From contig CAKUUM010000041.1 in assembly GCA_934692905.1 (NCBI GenBank), forward strand, positions 1-23,139: 23,139 nt of DNA. The letters run 5' to 3'. Positions 14,480-22,455 of this stretch are shown piece after piece. The position numbers and the translations under genes were made by a program. The notes under the pieces were generated by a model. It made no database searches, was not told the origin of the DNA, and saw only the letters and a program-made list of their open reading frames with translations. The first letter of the stretch is position 1. Every line of letters starts with the position of its first letter. The stretch is from an uncultured Bacteroidales bacterium (GTDB lineage: Bacteria; Bacteroidota; Bacteroidia; Bacteroidales; Paludibacteraceae).

Positions 14480-14510
14480 CAAAGTTACAAAAAAGTGCAA
14501 ACATACACAA
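14480..14510 (-). promoter_or_regulatory. Bacteroidetes-type promoter of fabD-aspS
   Basis: Minus strand: TTG (14510-14508), 20 bases, TAACTTTG (14487-14480), in the gap between the M23 peptidase and fabD. Confidence 0.85.
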
Positions 14511-14534
14511 CCTTTACCGCAAATGCCGCATAAA

Positions 14535-15515
14535 TCAATCCAGCATCTGCCCGAAGTTATTGGAGATTTGCACCATTTGGTCGTACTCCTCAGGTGAGAG
14601 GTCATAGAAGTAGTAGTTGCGCGGGTCGATGGGTTTGTCGTTGTAGCGCACCTCGTAGTGCAGGTGTGGTCCCGTACTTTTGCCCGTATTGCCCACCAGC
14701 GCGATGATGTCCGAGCGGTGGACTTTCTGCCCCACCCTCACCAACGACTTGAACAAGTGCCCGTACAACGTCGTATAGCCAAATCCGTGGTCAAGAATCA
14801 CGGTGTTTCCATATCCCTGTTTCCAACCCACAAACACAACTTTTGCATTACCCGTGGCATACACTTCCGTGCCTACTGGCGCCGTGAAGTCCATGCCTGC
14901 GTGGAACTTGCGCACGTGATATACAGGGTCAACCCGCACCCCATAGCCCGATGCCACGCGCTTGAGATCTTTGTTGAGCACCGGCTGGATGGCAGGGATG
15001 TTCTCCATGCGAATCTCCTGAGTTTTCGCCATATCCAATACTTCGTCGTAGGATTTGGCTTGCACATACATCTCTTTTTCGAGCACGTCCACTTTCAGTG
15101 ATAGGTCTGCAGACAACTGATTGTTAGTCATTTGCGCCACCTGTTCATAGTACGAAATCTTGCGTTGCGCCCCCTGCCGGATACTCAGCGGGATAGGCTC
15201 AGCCCCGAACAATACACGGTACAGATTGTCATCCCGCTGTTGCAAATCGGTCATCACCAACTGCATCTGGTCCACTTGCCGGTTGAGCATATCCAATTGC
15301 GATGCCAATGCCTCTTTTTCGCGCTGCAACTGTTTTTCGCGCGGCGACGGGAAGAAGGTCAAAAACAGATATAAAAATATGACACCCAGCACAATACCAC
15401 TCAATATATATATACCGCTTTGGCGCAACCAGTAGCGTATGCCGTGCTCTACCTGCTCCAGTGCCAGCGTGTCCGGATTGATACGGAATTTCTTTTTGCG
15501 TTTGATTATCTTCAT
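14535..15515 (-). CDS. M23-family peptidoglycan metallopeptidase, membrane anchored
   Basis: Likely cleaves peptidoglycan cross-links in the periplasm. 326 aa from MKIIKRKKKFRIN; this start follows a promoter by about 30 bases, whereas the in-frame codons upstream overlap the promoter. Short basic cytoplasmic part, one membrane span (about 34-54, SGIYILSGIVLGVIFLYLFL), a coiled coil (about 60-105), then the M23 (LytM) domain with HAGMDF (His205, Asp209), LYGH (His253) and HLHYEV (His284, His286). All zinc and catalytic residues are present, so it is probably active rather than a regulatory LytM protein. Related Bacteroidetes proteins are annotated as M23 peptidases of the cell-division or envelope type. 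Confidence 0.93.
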   Translation of the reverse strand: MKIIKRKKKFRINPDTLALEQVEHGIRYWLRQSGIYILSGIVLGVIFLYLFLTFFPSPREKQLQREKEALASQLDMLNRQVDQMQLVMTDLQQRDDNLYRVLFGAEPIPLSIRQGAQRKISYYEQVAQMTNNQLSADLSLKVDVLEKEMYVQAKSYDEVLDMAKTQEIRMENIPAIQPVLNKDLKRVASGYGVRVDPVYHVRKFHAGMDFTAPVGTEVYATGNAKVVFVGWKQGYGNTVILDHGFGYTTLYGHLFKSLVRVGQKVHRSDIIALVGNTGKSTGPHLHYEVRYNDKPIDPRNYYFYDLSPEEYDQMVQISNNFGQMLD

Positions 15516-15548
15516 CAGAGTTTTATTCTCTCTTTTTCGTTTAGCCTG

Positions 15549-15579
15549 CAAAGTTACAAAAAACATACCACTTTCGCAA
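15549..15579 (-). promoter_or_regulatory. Bacteroidetes-type promoter of the M23 peptidase
   Basis: Minus strand: TTG (15579-15577), 20 bases, TAACTTTG (15556-15549). Predicted start near 15545. Confidence 0.85.
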
Positions 15580-15635
15580 ATCCGTTTTATCTCATTCAGT
15601 GCAACCGCATCAAAATTGTGTATTATTCAGGGGAC

Positions 15636-15692
15636 GCGGACGCCTGCGGGGGTCCCCGTAAGCCTGTAGGCGAAACGGGGTCTCTCGTCCGC
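15636..15692. repeat. Palindromic repeat, CCCCGT/ACGGGG family, copy 1
   Basis: Outer arms GCGGACG (15636-15642) and CGTCCGC (15686-15692); inner CCCCGT (15654-15659) and ACGGGG (15675-15680); innermost GCC (15662-15664) and GGC (15669-15671). A second copy is at 15945-15971 and a probable partial copy is at the right window edge (23119-23139). Confidence 0.75.
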
Positions 15693-15735
15693 GGTCGGTT
15701 TGGCACAAACCGTATGACGATACTGTGACATGGGA

Positions 15736-15756
15736 GACGGCGCATCTCGCGTCGTC
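15736..15756. repeat. Palindromic repeat, GACGACGCG family, copy B
   Basis: GACGGCGC, ATCTC, GCGTCGTC: an imperfect palindrome. It shares about 20 of 22 positions with the copy at 23013-23034 (GAGACGACGC then GTCTCGCGTCGT) and a core with 1814-1844. Confidence 0.65.
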
Positions 15757-15803
15757 AAATTTTCCCTCGTGTTCTTATCGTGTCTTTATCGGGTTATTAA
15801 CGG

Positions 15804-15832
15804 GTGATTAGTATGTGATTCTGCCGACCTTA
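15804..15832. repeat. Second copy of the TTAGTATGTGATTCTGCC repeat
   Basis: Matches 1718-1746 at 28 of 29 positions. Here it follows diverged units (CGGGTTATTAA, CGGGTGATTA) rather than clean 11-mers. Confidence 0.75.
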
Positions 15833-15858
15833 TTACGACCTTGCCGAGACTTTACAAA

Positions 15859-15899
15859 TGGAATGTAGAGACTACCCTCACGAGTAGCCCCTACATCCA
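15859..15899. other. Imperfect hairpin downstream of the LRR gene
   Basis: Arms around ATGTAGAGACTAC (15863-15875) and GTAGCCCCTACAT (15884-15896) pair at 11 of 13 positions, with further pairing outside. It may be a terminator for the LRR transcript or another dispersed repeat. Confidence 0.45.
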
Positions 15900-15927
15900 T
15901 CATCTCTATAGGTCGTTTTTATTGAGC

Positions 15928-17524
15928 CTATCTTGTTGCGGGGTCCCCGTAAGCCCATGGGCGAGACGGGGTGCTCTTGGATATATCCTGCCCCATTATG
16001 GTATATGTCTTGCCGTCGCGCTGGATAAGGACGTGCCAGTTGCGAATGACCTTGCGAGTGCCGGTGGTGTCACCATGGGTCGGGGTGGCGGCAACATTCG
16101 TGGCAACAGAGAAGGTAGCCGACAGTGTCATGTTCTCCGTCACGAGAATGGTGCGCGGGTTGTCGGTATTGCCGTCGCTCCACTCGGTGAACCGGTAGCC
16201 TGCATCGGGTACTGCGGTCAGCACCATCTGCACAGCCCCGTTCTGCTCGGCGTCCACCACTACGGACACCGTGTATTCCGATGCGGGTATCTCCTCGAAC
16301 TCGGCAATGAGAGCAGTGTCACCCACTACGACAAGGGTACGCGGATTGGTGGTGATGCCGTCACTCCATTGGCGGAAGCGGTAGCCCAAGTTCGGGTTGG
16401 CACTGATATTCACTTGCTCATTGGCTTGATAGGAACCTGCGCCTGTTACGGCACCCATTACGTTGTCACAATGGAGAGTAACCACACACGGAATAGCGGT
16501 AATCACATCAAACAAGCCCCACACCGGGTGAATCTTGTACTTCTTCACACTCTCCGCCGGCACATGCAGTTCTGCCAACTTACTGACACCTTGAAATGTA
16601 CCATAAGTATATCCATTACTATTAGTCCCCTCTGCTTGTACATTCGGCACTTTCTTGGCGCGTACTGTCATCTCATAGATATTTTGGCAACCATAGAAAG
16701 CATCGTTACCTATATCCTGCACATTCTCGCCAAACACTACGGTCTCCAAGTTGGAGCAACCATAGAAAGCTCTCTCGCCAATAGTGGTTACACTATCACC
16801 CATCGTAACTGACGTTAAGCCTGACCAGTTATAGAAAGCATATGCACCAATATATGGTATGCTGTCTAAATCTGCGTGTTGAATGTCATTCGATAATTCC
16901 GAGCCGATGTGCACTCGTTTGTTTCTAACAGAGGTCGGATTCGATGCGTTGTATACGTAGTATGTAAAATTTATCCTACCCCAATTACTTACATTCCCTT
17001 GATAATAAAAATCTGTGATGTAAGAGCCAGAAGAACCTAAGTTACCATATATCTCTTTTACACTTTTAGGATATGGAGGTTATATTCTTATTGTCGCCAA
17101 ACATAGACCAAGAAATAAATTCTACTTCATCGCCAAAGGTAAACGATTCAATAGAAGAGCTAAAAGCGTAACTACCTATGTCGCTACACCTTTTGGCATT
17201 GAATACTACGTTTTTTAGATTTTTATTGTAAAAAGCATAATCACCTATGTATCCTATGCTCTTGGGTATAGTAACAGATGTAACGGACTCGCAGTTTTTA
17301 AAGGCATAATTCTGGATTCCAACGACCGGAGTAATGGTTCCATCTTTCCAGATGATAGAATCAGGAATGTTTGCAGTGGTGATATAATCAGAACTACTAG
17401 AAACGTAAGCCTTTCCTGCATCTGAGACCCAATATTGGATACCATCTTTCCATCGGTACTCACCGGCAAACATAGCGGTAGTAGCACATAGTGCCATCAC
17501 TAACGAAAAAAGTTTTTTCTTCAT
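15928..17524 (-). pseudogene. BspA-like LRR surface protein, frameshifted
   Basis: Secreted or surface leucine-rich-repeat protein. The start MKKKLFSLVMALCATTAMFA is a signal peptide. LRR_5 repeats follow (VTSVTIPKSIGYIGDYAFYN, then past the break TSVTMGDSVTTIGERAFYGC), then two InlB-type B repeats (GYRFRQWSDG and GYRFTEWSDG) and the short ending VLIQRDGKTYTIMGQDI. The first frame stops at 17066. The correct frame continues from about 17073 (YPKSVKEIYGN) without stops to 15928. The expected repeat spacing is restored if one TATCC copy was lost near 17070, a 5-bp slip. The last dozen residues (TPSRPWAYGDP) are encoded by a palindromic repeat, so the original stop was probably earlier. It starts 27 bp after the DUF2971-like gene and may share its transcript. 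Likely inactive, or a phase-off state. Confidence 0.85.
15945..15971. repeat. Palindromic repeat, CCCCGT/ACGGGG family, copy 2 (inside LRR 3' end)
   Basis: CCCCGT (15945-15950), AA, the 10-bp palindrome GCCCATGGGC (15953-15962), GAG, ACGGGG (15966-15971). Against copy 1 the inner stem differs on both sides, so pairing is kept. Confidence 0.75.
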
Positions 17525-17551
17525 AATTTCAGTTATTTGAAAGTTCATATT

Positions 17552-18241
17552 CTAAAATATATCCGATTTGCGGGTGTTGTTATTTGTAGTTGGTACCTGC
17601 TTAATCAAGGTGTCTATGTTCTTGTCCCATTCTACGCTGTCATTCAATAGATTTTGTCCTATTTGGTCTTCTGTAAAAAGGAACTCTGTCATTAGCCGAT
17701 GTTTTATTTCTTCATATTTCTGTTTTTCGCAATTACCAATTACAATTTTTCGGATAAATGATTTGATGTTTATTGAGGTTGGTATTTCTCCTTCATTGCA
17801 GATATACACAAAACGAAATTCATGCTCATTCTCATATTCATTCCTTTTGAGAAAGAGGATATCTCGAATATCGTAACTCTGGACTTCACTATTAGAGCAA
17901 TATATCATTCTCCTTGATATGCAATGCAATTCCTGCATTTTGTGTATAAATTGTTGTTTATCCAATACTATGGAACACTTTATCTTCGATTCGCGGTCTT
18001 TTTTATTCGCTTTTCCAAGAGTTGTCCAATGGTGTGCATTACCCATTCCATCACAAAAACACAATACATAAACCTTTTTCCCGATGTATTTCTTATATTT
18101 TTGCAGGCTATGTAAATCATTTTTATCTATCCATGACTTTCCATCACCAAAGGCAAAATCAAGTCCGTTTTCTAAGATATTAAACAGCGCACTAACTGTA
18201 GTGTAGTGCTGCATGATATTTGCTAATTTATTTTCTTCCAT
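17552..18241 (-). CDS. DUF2971-like protein
   Basis: 229 aa. The N-terminus reads MEENKLANIMQHYTTVSALFNILENG, matching the opening of DUF2971 proteins (a His-Tyr-Thr/Thr segment then a short helix), and the core NEYENEHEFRFVYICNEGE matches the conserved E-x-E-x-R region. No signal peptide or membrane span; probably cytoplasmic. Biochemical role unknown for the family. The open frame extends 53 codons further upstream (ATG at 18400), but I chose 18241 because family similarity begins there and an A-rich stretch (AATAAAAATA) precedes it. It is preceded by a leader of about 490 nt from a consensus promoter. AT-rich compared with ygiQ, which hints at transfer. The LRR pseudogene follows 27 bp downstream. 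Confidence 0.7.
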   Translation of the reverse strand: MEENKLANIMQHYTTVSALFNILENGLDFAFGDGKSWIDKNDLHSLQKYKKYIGKKVYVLCFCDGMGNAHHWTTLGKANKKDRESKIKCSIVLDKQQFIHKMQELHCISRRMIYCSNSEVQSYDIRDILFLKRNEYENEHEFRFVYICNEGEIPTSINIKSFIRKIVIGNCEKQKYEEIKHRLMTEFLFTEDQIGQNLLNDSVEWDKNIDTLIKQVPTTNNNTRKSDIF

Positions 18242-18734
18242 TATTTTTATTCGTTTAATTGTTTTATAAATAGTTCGTTGGTCTGTCATCTTTTTATGAC
18301 AGACGAGGTAGTTGTTTTTATCGTTCCTTTCCCATAGGCACAAATGTTTTGTTGCCCTATGGACTCCGAGCAGGGCGGGTGGTGTATCAGTGACAGGCAT
18401 ACAAAAAAGCGTGGAGTCCGATTGTCATCGTTCCACTTTCAGAGGCGCTCGCATTGCCTAACATGTTAGAACGGACAACGCGAAGCCACGCCGAATATAA
18501 GAACAAGAAAACGAAGACAGAAAGAAAACTCCAATCTTCGCGCCGTGTTAGGTACTACGTACACAAATACGACAAGATGTCTCATTCAAAATGAGACTAC
18601 TACTTACATTCATACGGGACATCTATCGTTGCTTGGCTCTGAACATGTTTGAAATTTGCGAGACTTCTGAAAGTCAGAACAAAGCGCAATAAACGCCTTT
18701 TATGTTATACCGCGAAGCCCGTGCGGACTTCACG
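18242..18734 (-). ncRNA. Long structured leader or separate ncRNA upstream of the DUF2971-like gene
   Basis: From the promoter start near 18734 to the gene start there are about 490 nt with no convincing ORF (the longest candidates are about 25 codons, plus a 53-codon in-frame extension of the gene). Hairpins include GAAGTCCG/CGGGCTTC at the 5' end, GTCTCATT/AATGAGAC (18579-18597), and GGACTCC (18420-18414)/GGAGTCC (18367-18361). GGACTCCACGC is followed by six T near 18405, a possible termination point that would make a free RNA of about 330 nt. No known RNA family was recognised. Confidence 0.4.
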
Positions 18735-18738
18735 GGTG

Positions 18739-18769
18739 CAAAATTACAACAATTATTGCGGATACGCAA
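18739..18769 (-). promoter_or_regulatory. Bacteroidetes-type promoter for the leader and DUF2971-like gene
   Basis: Minus strand: TTG (18769-18767), 20 bases, TAATTTTG (18746-18739). It lies between the ygiQ stop and the structured leader, with no other gene nearby to serve. Confidence 0.75.
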
Positions 18770-18858
18770 CAATGTCAGAAAAATGGAGCCCCAACCGCCA
18801 TAAGGGCAGAAGGGCTTATATAGTACGAACTGACAAACAGGAAGCAGACGGGCAGTTA

Positions 18859-20640
18859 CTAGCCCCTGCGATTGTTTGGTTTGTGAGAATTGCTGGCAGA
18901 TGCGGGCTTATCTTGGCGGTGAGTCCTGGCGGCAGGGCGTTGAGGGGCATCGGGCGATTTCCACCAGAAGAAGTAACTGTTCTGTTTCTGCTTCTCCTCC
19001 TTGGTGCGGGCTACAAAGACGGGTTCCATGGTGTACGGGTTCAGTCCCGTGTAGAACATCGTGGTGGACAGCGTCATGGGCGTCGGGGTGAAGTCCTGCA
19101 CCTGCTCTGGGTGGTAGTGCATCTGCTGTGTGAAATGCGCCAACTGCTTCATATCCTGATTGGTACACCCCGGATGTGAGGATATGAAATAGGGTATCAG
19201 TTGCTGGTGCATGCCCGCCTCACGGTTCACGCGCTCAAAGAACAGGCGGAACTGCTCATAATGCTCCCACGAGGGCTTGCGCATGAGCCGCAACACCGAT
19301 GCCGAGGTGTGCTCGGGGGCTACTTTCAGCCGTCCCGACACGTGCTTTGTAATCAGTTCGCGCCCGTAGTCCTCGGACATCAAGTCATAGCGGATACCGC
19401 TTCCCACAAACGCTTTCTTGATATACGGCAACCCGTCCACAGCGCGATAGATGTGCATCAGCGGGGCGAAGTCGCGGTTGAGGTTCTTGCATATATTGGG
19501 TTGCAAGCAACTGGGGCGTGCGCAACGTTGGCAAAGGCTCATATCGCGCCCGTGCATACCGTACATATTGGCACTGGGTCCGCCGAGGTCGCTCAAGTAA
19601 CCCTTCCACTCGGGCAAATCTTTCAGTTTGTCTATCTGACGGAGAATACTACCCTCGGAACGGGAGGTGATTTGCTTGCCCTGATGGGCGGAGATGGTGC
19701 AGAAACTGCACCCGCCGAAGCACCCGCGGTGCATGCACACCGAGAAACGTATCATCTCGTAAGCGGGGATACGCTTGTCCTTGTATTTGGGGTGCGGACG
19801 GTACATGAACGGCAAATCGTATATGGCGTCCAACTCTTCGGTAGTCATGGTCGGACAGGTAGGATTGACCACCACCCACTTGTTCCCGACGGACTGCACC
19901 AAGGTCTTTGCCACAATTTTGTTGCTCTCCGTCTCTATCTGCCGGAAATTCTCGGCGTGACTTCGCTTGTTTGCCACCGCCTCTTCGTGACTATGCAGGA
20001 GAAGCGTCTCATTGTCTATGGCAGGTTTCTGCGCAGTCAGATAGGCAGTCTGCGGTATATCGTGCTGTATGCCGCGGCGTGCTATCTCCACCATCTGCTT
20101 CTCCCCCATGCCGTACACCAGCAGGTCCGCGTGCGAGTCCACCAATATCGATGGCATCAGCCTGTCCGACCAATAGTCGTAGTGTGTCAAACGGCGCATA
20201 GAGGCTTCGATACCGCCTATCACCACCGGCACATCGGGGAAGTGCTGTTTGAGAATGTTGCAGTAGGTAATAGTGCAGTAGTCCGGTCGCTTACCCGCTT
20301 GTGCATCAGGCGTATAGGCATCGTCTGAGCGCAGGCGTTTGGCGGCAGTGTAGTGGTTCACCATCGAGTCCATACTGCCCGACGTGACGCTGAAGAACAG
20401 TCGCGGACGCCCCAACTTGGTGAAGTCGCGATGGTCGCCGTGCCAATCGGGTTGAGGCACTATCGCCACACGATACCCTGCCGCTTCCAATACGCGCCCA
20501 ATCACGGCGGCACCGAATGCGGGGTGGTCGATGTACGCATCTCCTGAAAAGAGAATCACGTCCACCTCGTCCCAACCGCGCAACTGCAATTCTTTCTTGG
20601 TGGTGGGCAGGTATCGCTTCAAATCTAATGCCTCGTCCAT
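18859..20640 (-). CDS. YgiQ-family radical SAM protein
   Basis: 593 aa. N-terminal YgiQ region (LPTTKKELQLRGWDEVDVIL, then GDAYIDHPAFG), followed by a radical SAM core with the 4Fe-4S cysteines Cys307-x3-Cys311-x2-Cys314 (CFGGCSFC). Further Cys (CQRCARPSC) may hold a second site. The C-terminus is a basic, low-complexity tail (RPAARTHRQDKPASAS). The reaction of YgiQ proteins is not established. It starts 3 bp after the stop of the metallophosphoesterase gene, so it is the last gene of a dnaX operon. Confidence 0.93.
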   Translation of the reverse strand: MDEALDLKRYLPTTKKELQLRGWDEVDVILFSGDAYIDHPAFGAAVIGRVLEAAGYRVAIVPQPDWHGDHRDFTKLGRPRLFFSVTSGSMDSMVNHYTAAKRLRSDDAYTPDAQAGKRPDYCTITYCNILKQHFPDVPVVIGGIEASMRRLTHYDYWSDRLMPSILVDSHADLLVYGMGEKQMVEIARRGIQHDIPQTAYLTAQKPAIDNETLLLHSHEEAVANKRSHAENFRQIETESNKIVAKTLVQSVGNKWVVVNPTCPTMTTEELDAIYDLPFMYRPHPKYKDKRIPAYEMIRFSVCMHRGCFGGCSFCTISAHQGKQITSRSEGSILRQIDKLKDLPEWKGYLSDLGGPSANMYGMHGRDMSLCQRCARPSCLQPNICKNLNRDFAPLMHIYRAVDGLPYIKKAFVGSGIRYDLMSEDYGRELITKHVSGRLKVAPEHTSASVLRLMRKPSWEHYEQFRLFFERVNREAGMHQQLIPYFISSHPGCTNQDMKQLAHFTQQMHYHPEQVQDFTPTPMTLSTTMFYTGLNPYTMEPVFVARTKEEKQKQNSYFFWWKSPDAPQRPAARTHRQDKPASASNSHKPNNRRG

Positions 20641-20643
20641 TGA

Positions 20644-22449
20644 TTATCTGACCTGTACGCGCGTAATCGTCCCTTCGCTGCTTGTTACGATGCACTCTTT
20701 CCCGCTCAGCGGCAACACCGTATTGAGAATGGAATTGCCTATCTTGTGCCGCCACATCACACGCCCCGTCTTGGCATCCATACCGATGAGCAGACCGTTC
20801 TTGGTGCCCACCCACAGCGTGCCGCCTTTCTCCAACGGCATACACGGGTCGTGTTCGTAACCGAACCCGGCATTCACCACCCATTTCTCTTGGGGCTCGC
20901 GCGCCATAGCGTCCAACGCCACGATGTCGTCCCACATGCACTTGGAATAGACGGTCTTGCCGTCCTCGCTCAGCCCCACCGTCTCGCGTACCTTGTATTG
21001 GTTGGTACGCCAAATCTGCGCGCCTGTCTCGGCATCAAGGCACGTCCAGAAGCGGTCGGGTGCAGTGATGAATATCTTGCCGTCCGACGCTACGGGCCAC
21101 ACACTGGCAGGAGACAGTTTCTCGTTGCTCTTGCCGTTGGTCCAACGCCATACGAGGCTGCCGTCATTGAGGTTCAGCGCGTAGAAATAGGTGTCCCAGC
21201 ACCCGAAGTACAACTTGTCGCGGTACACCAGCGGTCGCGTCAGCACGTAGTTGCCCAATCCGCCAAACGCCCATTTCACTTCGCCCGAATGAATGTCGAT
21301 GGCACGCATACATCCGTCACCGCCACCGATATATGCCACGCCCTTGTGTATGGTGGCTGCCCCCATCACGGCTTGCCCGGTCGGCACACGCCACAGCGGC
21401 TTTCCGTCCGTGGCACGCAGTCCGTAGATGGTATCGTTGGTGCTGCCGAACACCACTACCCCATCCTCCACCGCAGGCGAACCAACAATGCGCATACCCG
21501 TGGCAAAGGTCCATTCGATCTTGCCCGTACGCGCGTCCAGCGCATACATCGTGCCGATGTCATCGCCTATATATATAAGGTGTCCGTCGCTCACAGGGGT
21601 TGAGTATATTCCGCCTGTCAGTTGGCGGCTCCACACCTCACGCACTTGCCGATACTGCTCATTCACCGAGTAGTCGGGGCGCAACGCTAGGTCAGGTGCT
21701 CCATAATGCTTCTGCTCGAAAGGCAGACTTACCCATTGCACAGGTGCCTGTCCGATACGCTTCTCGCTCACGCGGATACTGTCGGTTACGGTTATCCACG
21801 AGTAGCCGTTGATGCTGTCGTTGCCGCACAGGTTCGAGCGGTTGATAACATCGGGTATGCCGTCGCAGTCAAACAGCAGGTTGCGGTGGTAGTGTCCGCC
21901 GATGATGCACTGCACATTGTAGCGACGCAGCACATCCGTCACGTCGAACCAGTTGTCCACATCGCCGTTCTGCAGCGGGTAATGCGTCACCACGATAATC
22001 TTGCTATCGCCTCGATTAGCAACGCTGTCCAACTTCTCTTGCAGCCATGCGATGTCCTGCGGTGCCACATGTCCGTCCGCCATACGGATTACCGGTCCTG
22101 AGTTGAAACCGATAAAAAACGTGTTGTCGTAGGTGAACGCAAAACGGTTGCTCCCGAACACGCGGCTGAAGTCCATCACGCCCGACTCCGACCATGTGGT
22201 CTCATGGTTGCCCGATGTGGCGTAGTACGGCACACGCAGTTTGTCCAACTCGCCCTTCACGGTCTCCAAGGCGCGGCGGTCGCCCGATTCCGTCAGGTCG
22301 CCCGACACAATCACAAAGTCCACATCGGGCATCGCGTTGATGTCCGCCACCGACCGTTGCAAGTCCTCCAGCGGCTGTGGATTGGTGTTGCTCACATGCA
22401 CGTCCGTCAGCAGTGCAAATGAGAAAAGCAGTATGTTCAATACGTTCAT
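20644..22449 (-). CDS. Metallophosphoesterase fused to a PQQ-type beta-propeller
   Basis: 601 aa. The N-terminal calcineurin-like phosphoesterase has all metal motifs: Asp16-x-His18 (LLTDVHVS), Gly50-Asp51 (SGDLTE), Gly80-Asn81-His82 (SGNHET), His156 (VTHYPL) and His186-x-His188 (GGHYH). From about residue 285, PQQ-like repeats follow (YIGDDIGTMYALDARTGKIEW, VVFGSTNDTIYGLRATDGKPLW). Homologues are usually exported, but here the catalytic Asp lies only 15 residues from the start, and in-frame stops just upstream rule out an earlier start. It is separated from dnaX by 6 bp and from ygiQ by 3 bp. Substrate unknown. Confidence 0.9.
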   Translation of the reverse strand: MNVLNILLFSFALLTDVHVSNTNPQPLEDLQRSVADINAMPDVDFVIVSGDLTESGDRRALETVKGELDKLRVPYYATSGNHETTWSESGVMDFSRVFGSNRFAFTYDNTFFIGFNSGPVIRMADGHVAPQDIAWLQEKLDSVANRGDSKIIVVTHYPLQNGDVDNWFDVTDVLRRYNVQCIIGGHYHRNLLFDCDGIPDVINRSNLCGNDSINGYSWITVTDSIRVSEKRIGQAPVQWVSLPFEQKHYGAPDLALRPDYSVNEQYRQVREVWSRQLTGGIYSTPVSDGHLIYIGDDIGTMYALDARTGKIEWTFATGMRIVGSPAVEDGVVVFGSTNDTIYGLRATDGKPLWRVPTGQAVMGAATIHKGVAYIGGGDGCMRAIDIHSGEVKWAFGGLGNYVLTRPLVYRDKLYFGCWDTYFYALNLNDGSLVWRWTNGKSNEKLSPASVWPVASDGKIFITAPDRFWTCLDAETGAQIWRTNQYKVRETVGLSEDGKTVYSKCMWDDIVALDAMAREPQEKWVVNAGFGYEHDPCMPLEKGGTLWVGTKNGLLIGMDAKTGRVMWRHKIGNSILNTVLPLSGKECIVTSSEGTITRVQVR

Positions 22450-22455
22450 ATTCTA

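Larger units (their letters stand above)
15580..15927. other. Repeat-rich intergenic region
   Basis: No gene is visible. In order it holds a large palindrome (15636-15692), a GACGACGCG-type palindrome (15736-15756), the 11-mer-derived repeat (15804-15832) and an imperfect hairpin (about 15859-15899). Three of these have relatives elsewhere in the window. Confidence 0.7.

Noticed and set aside
18242..18400. 53-codon N-terminal extension of the DUF2971-like protein
   Set aside because: The extension lies in the structured leader, is compositionally different, and family similarity begins at the later ATG.
18242..18734. Retron, tmRNA or group II intron
   Set aside because: No reverse transcriptase is present, and I could not find a tmRNA tag frame, a tRNA-like end or intron domain V.
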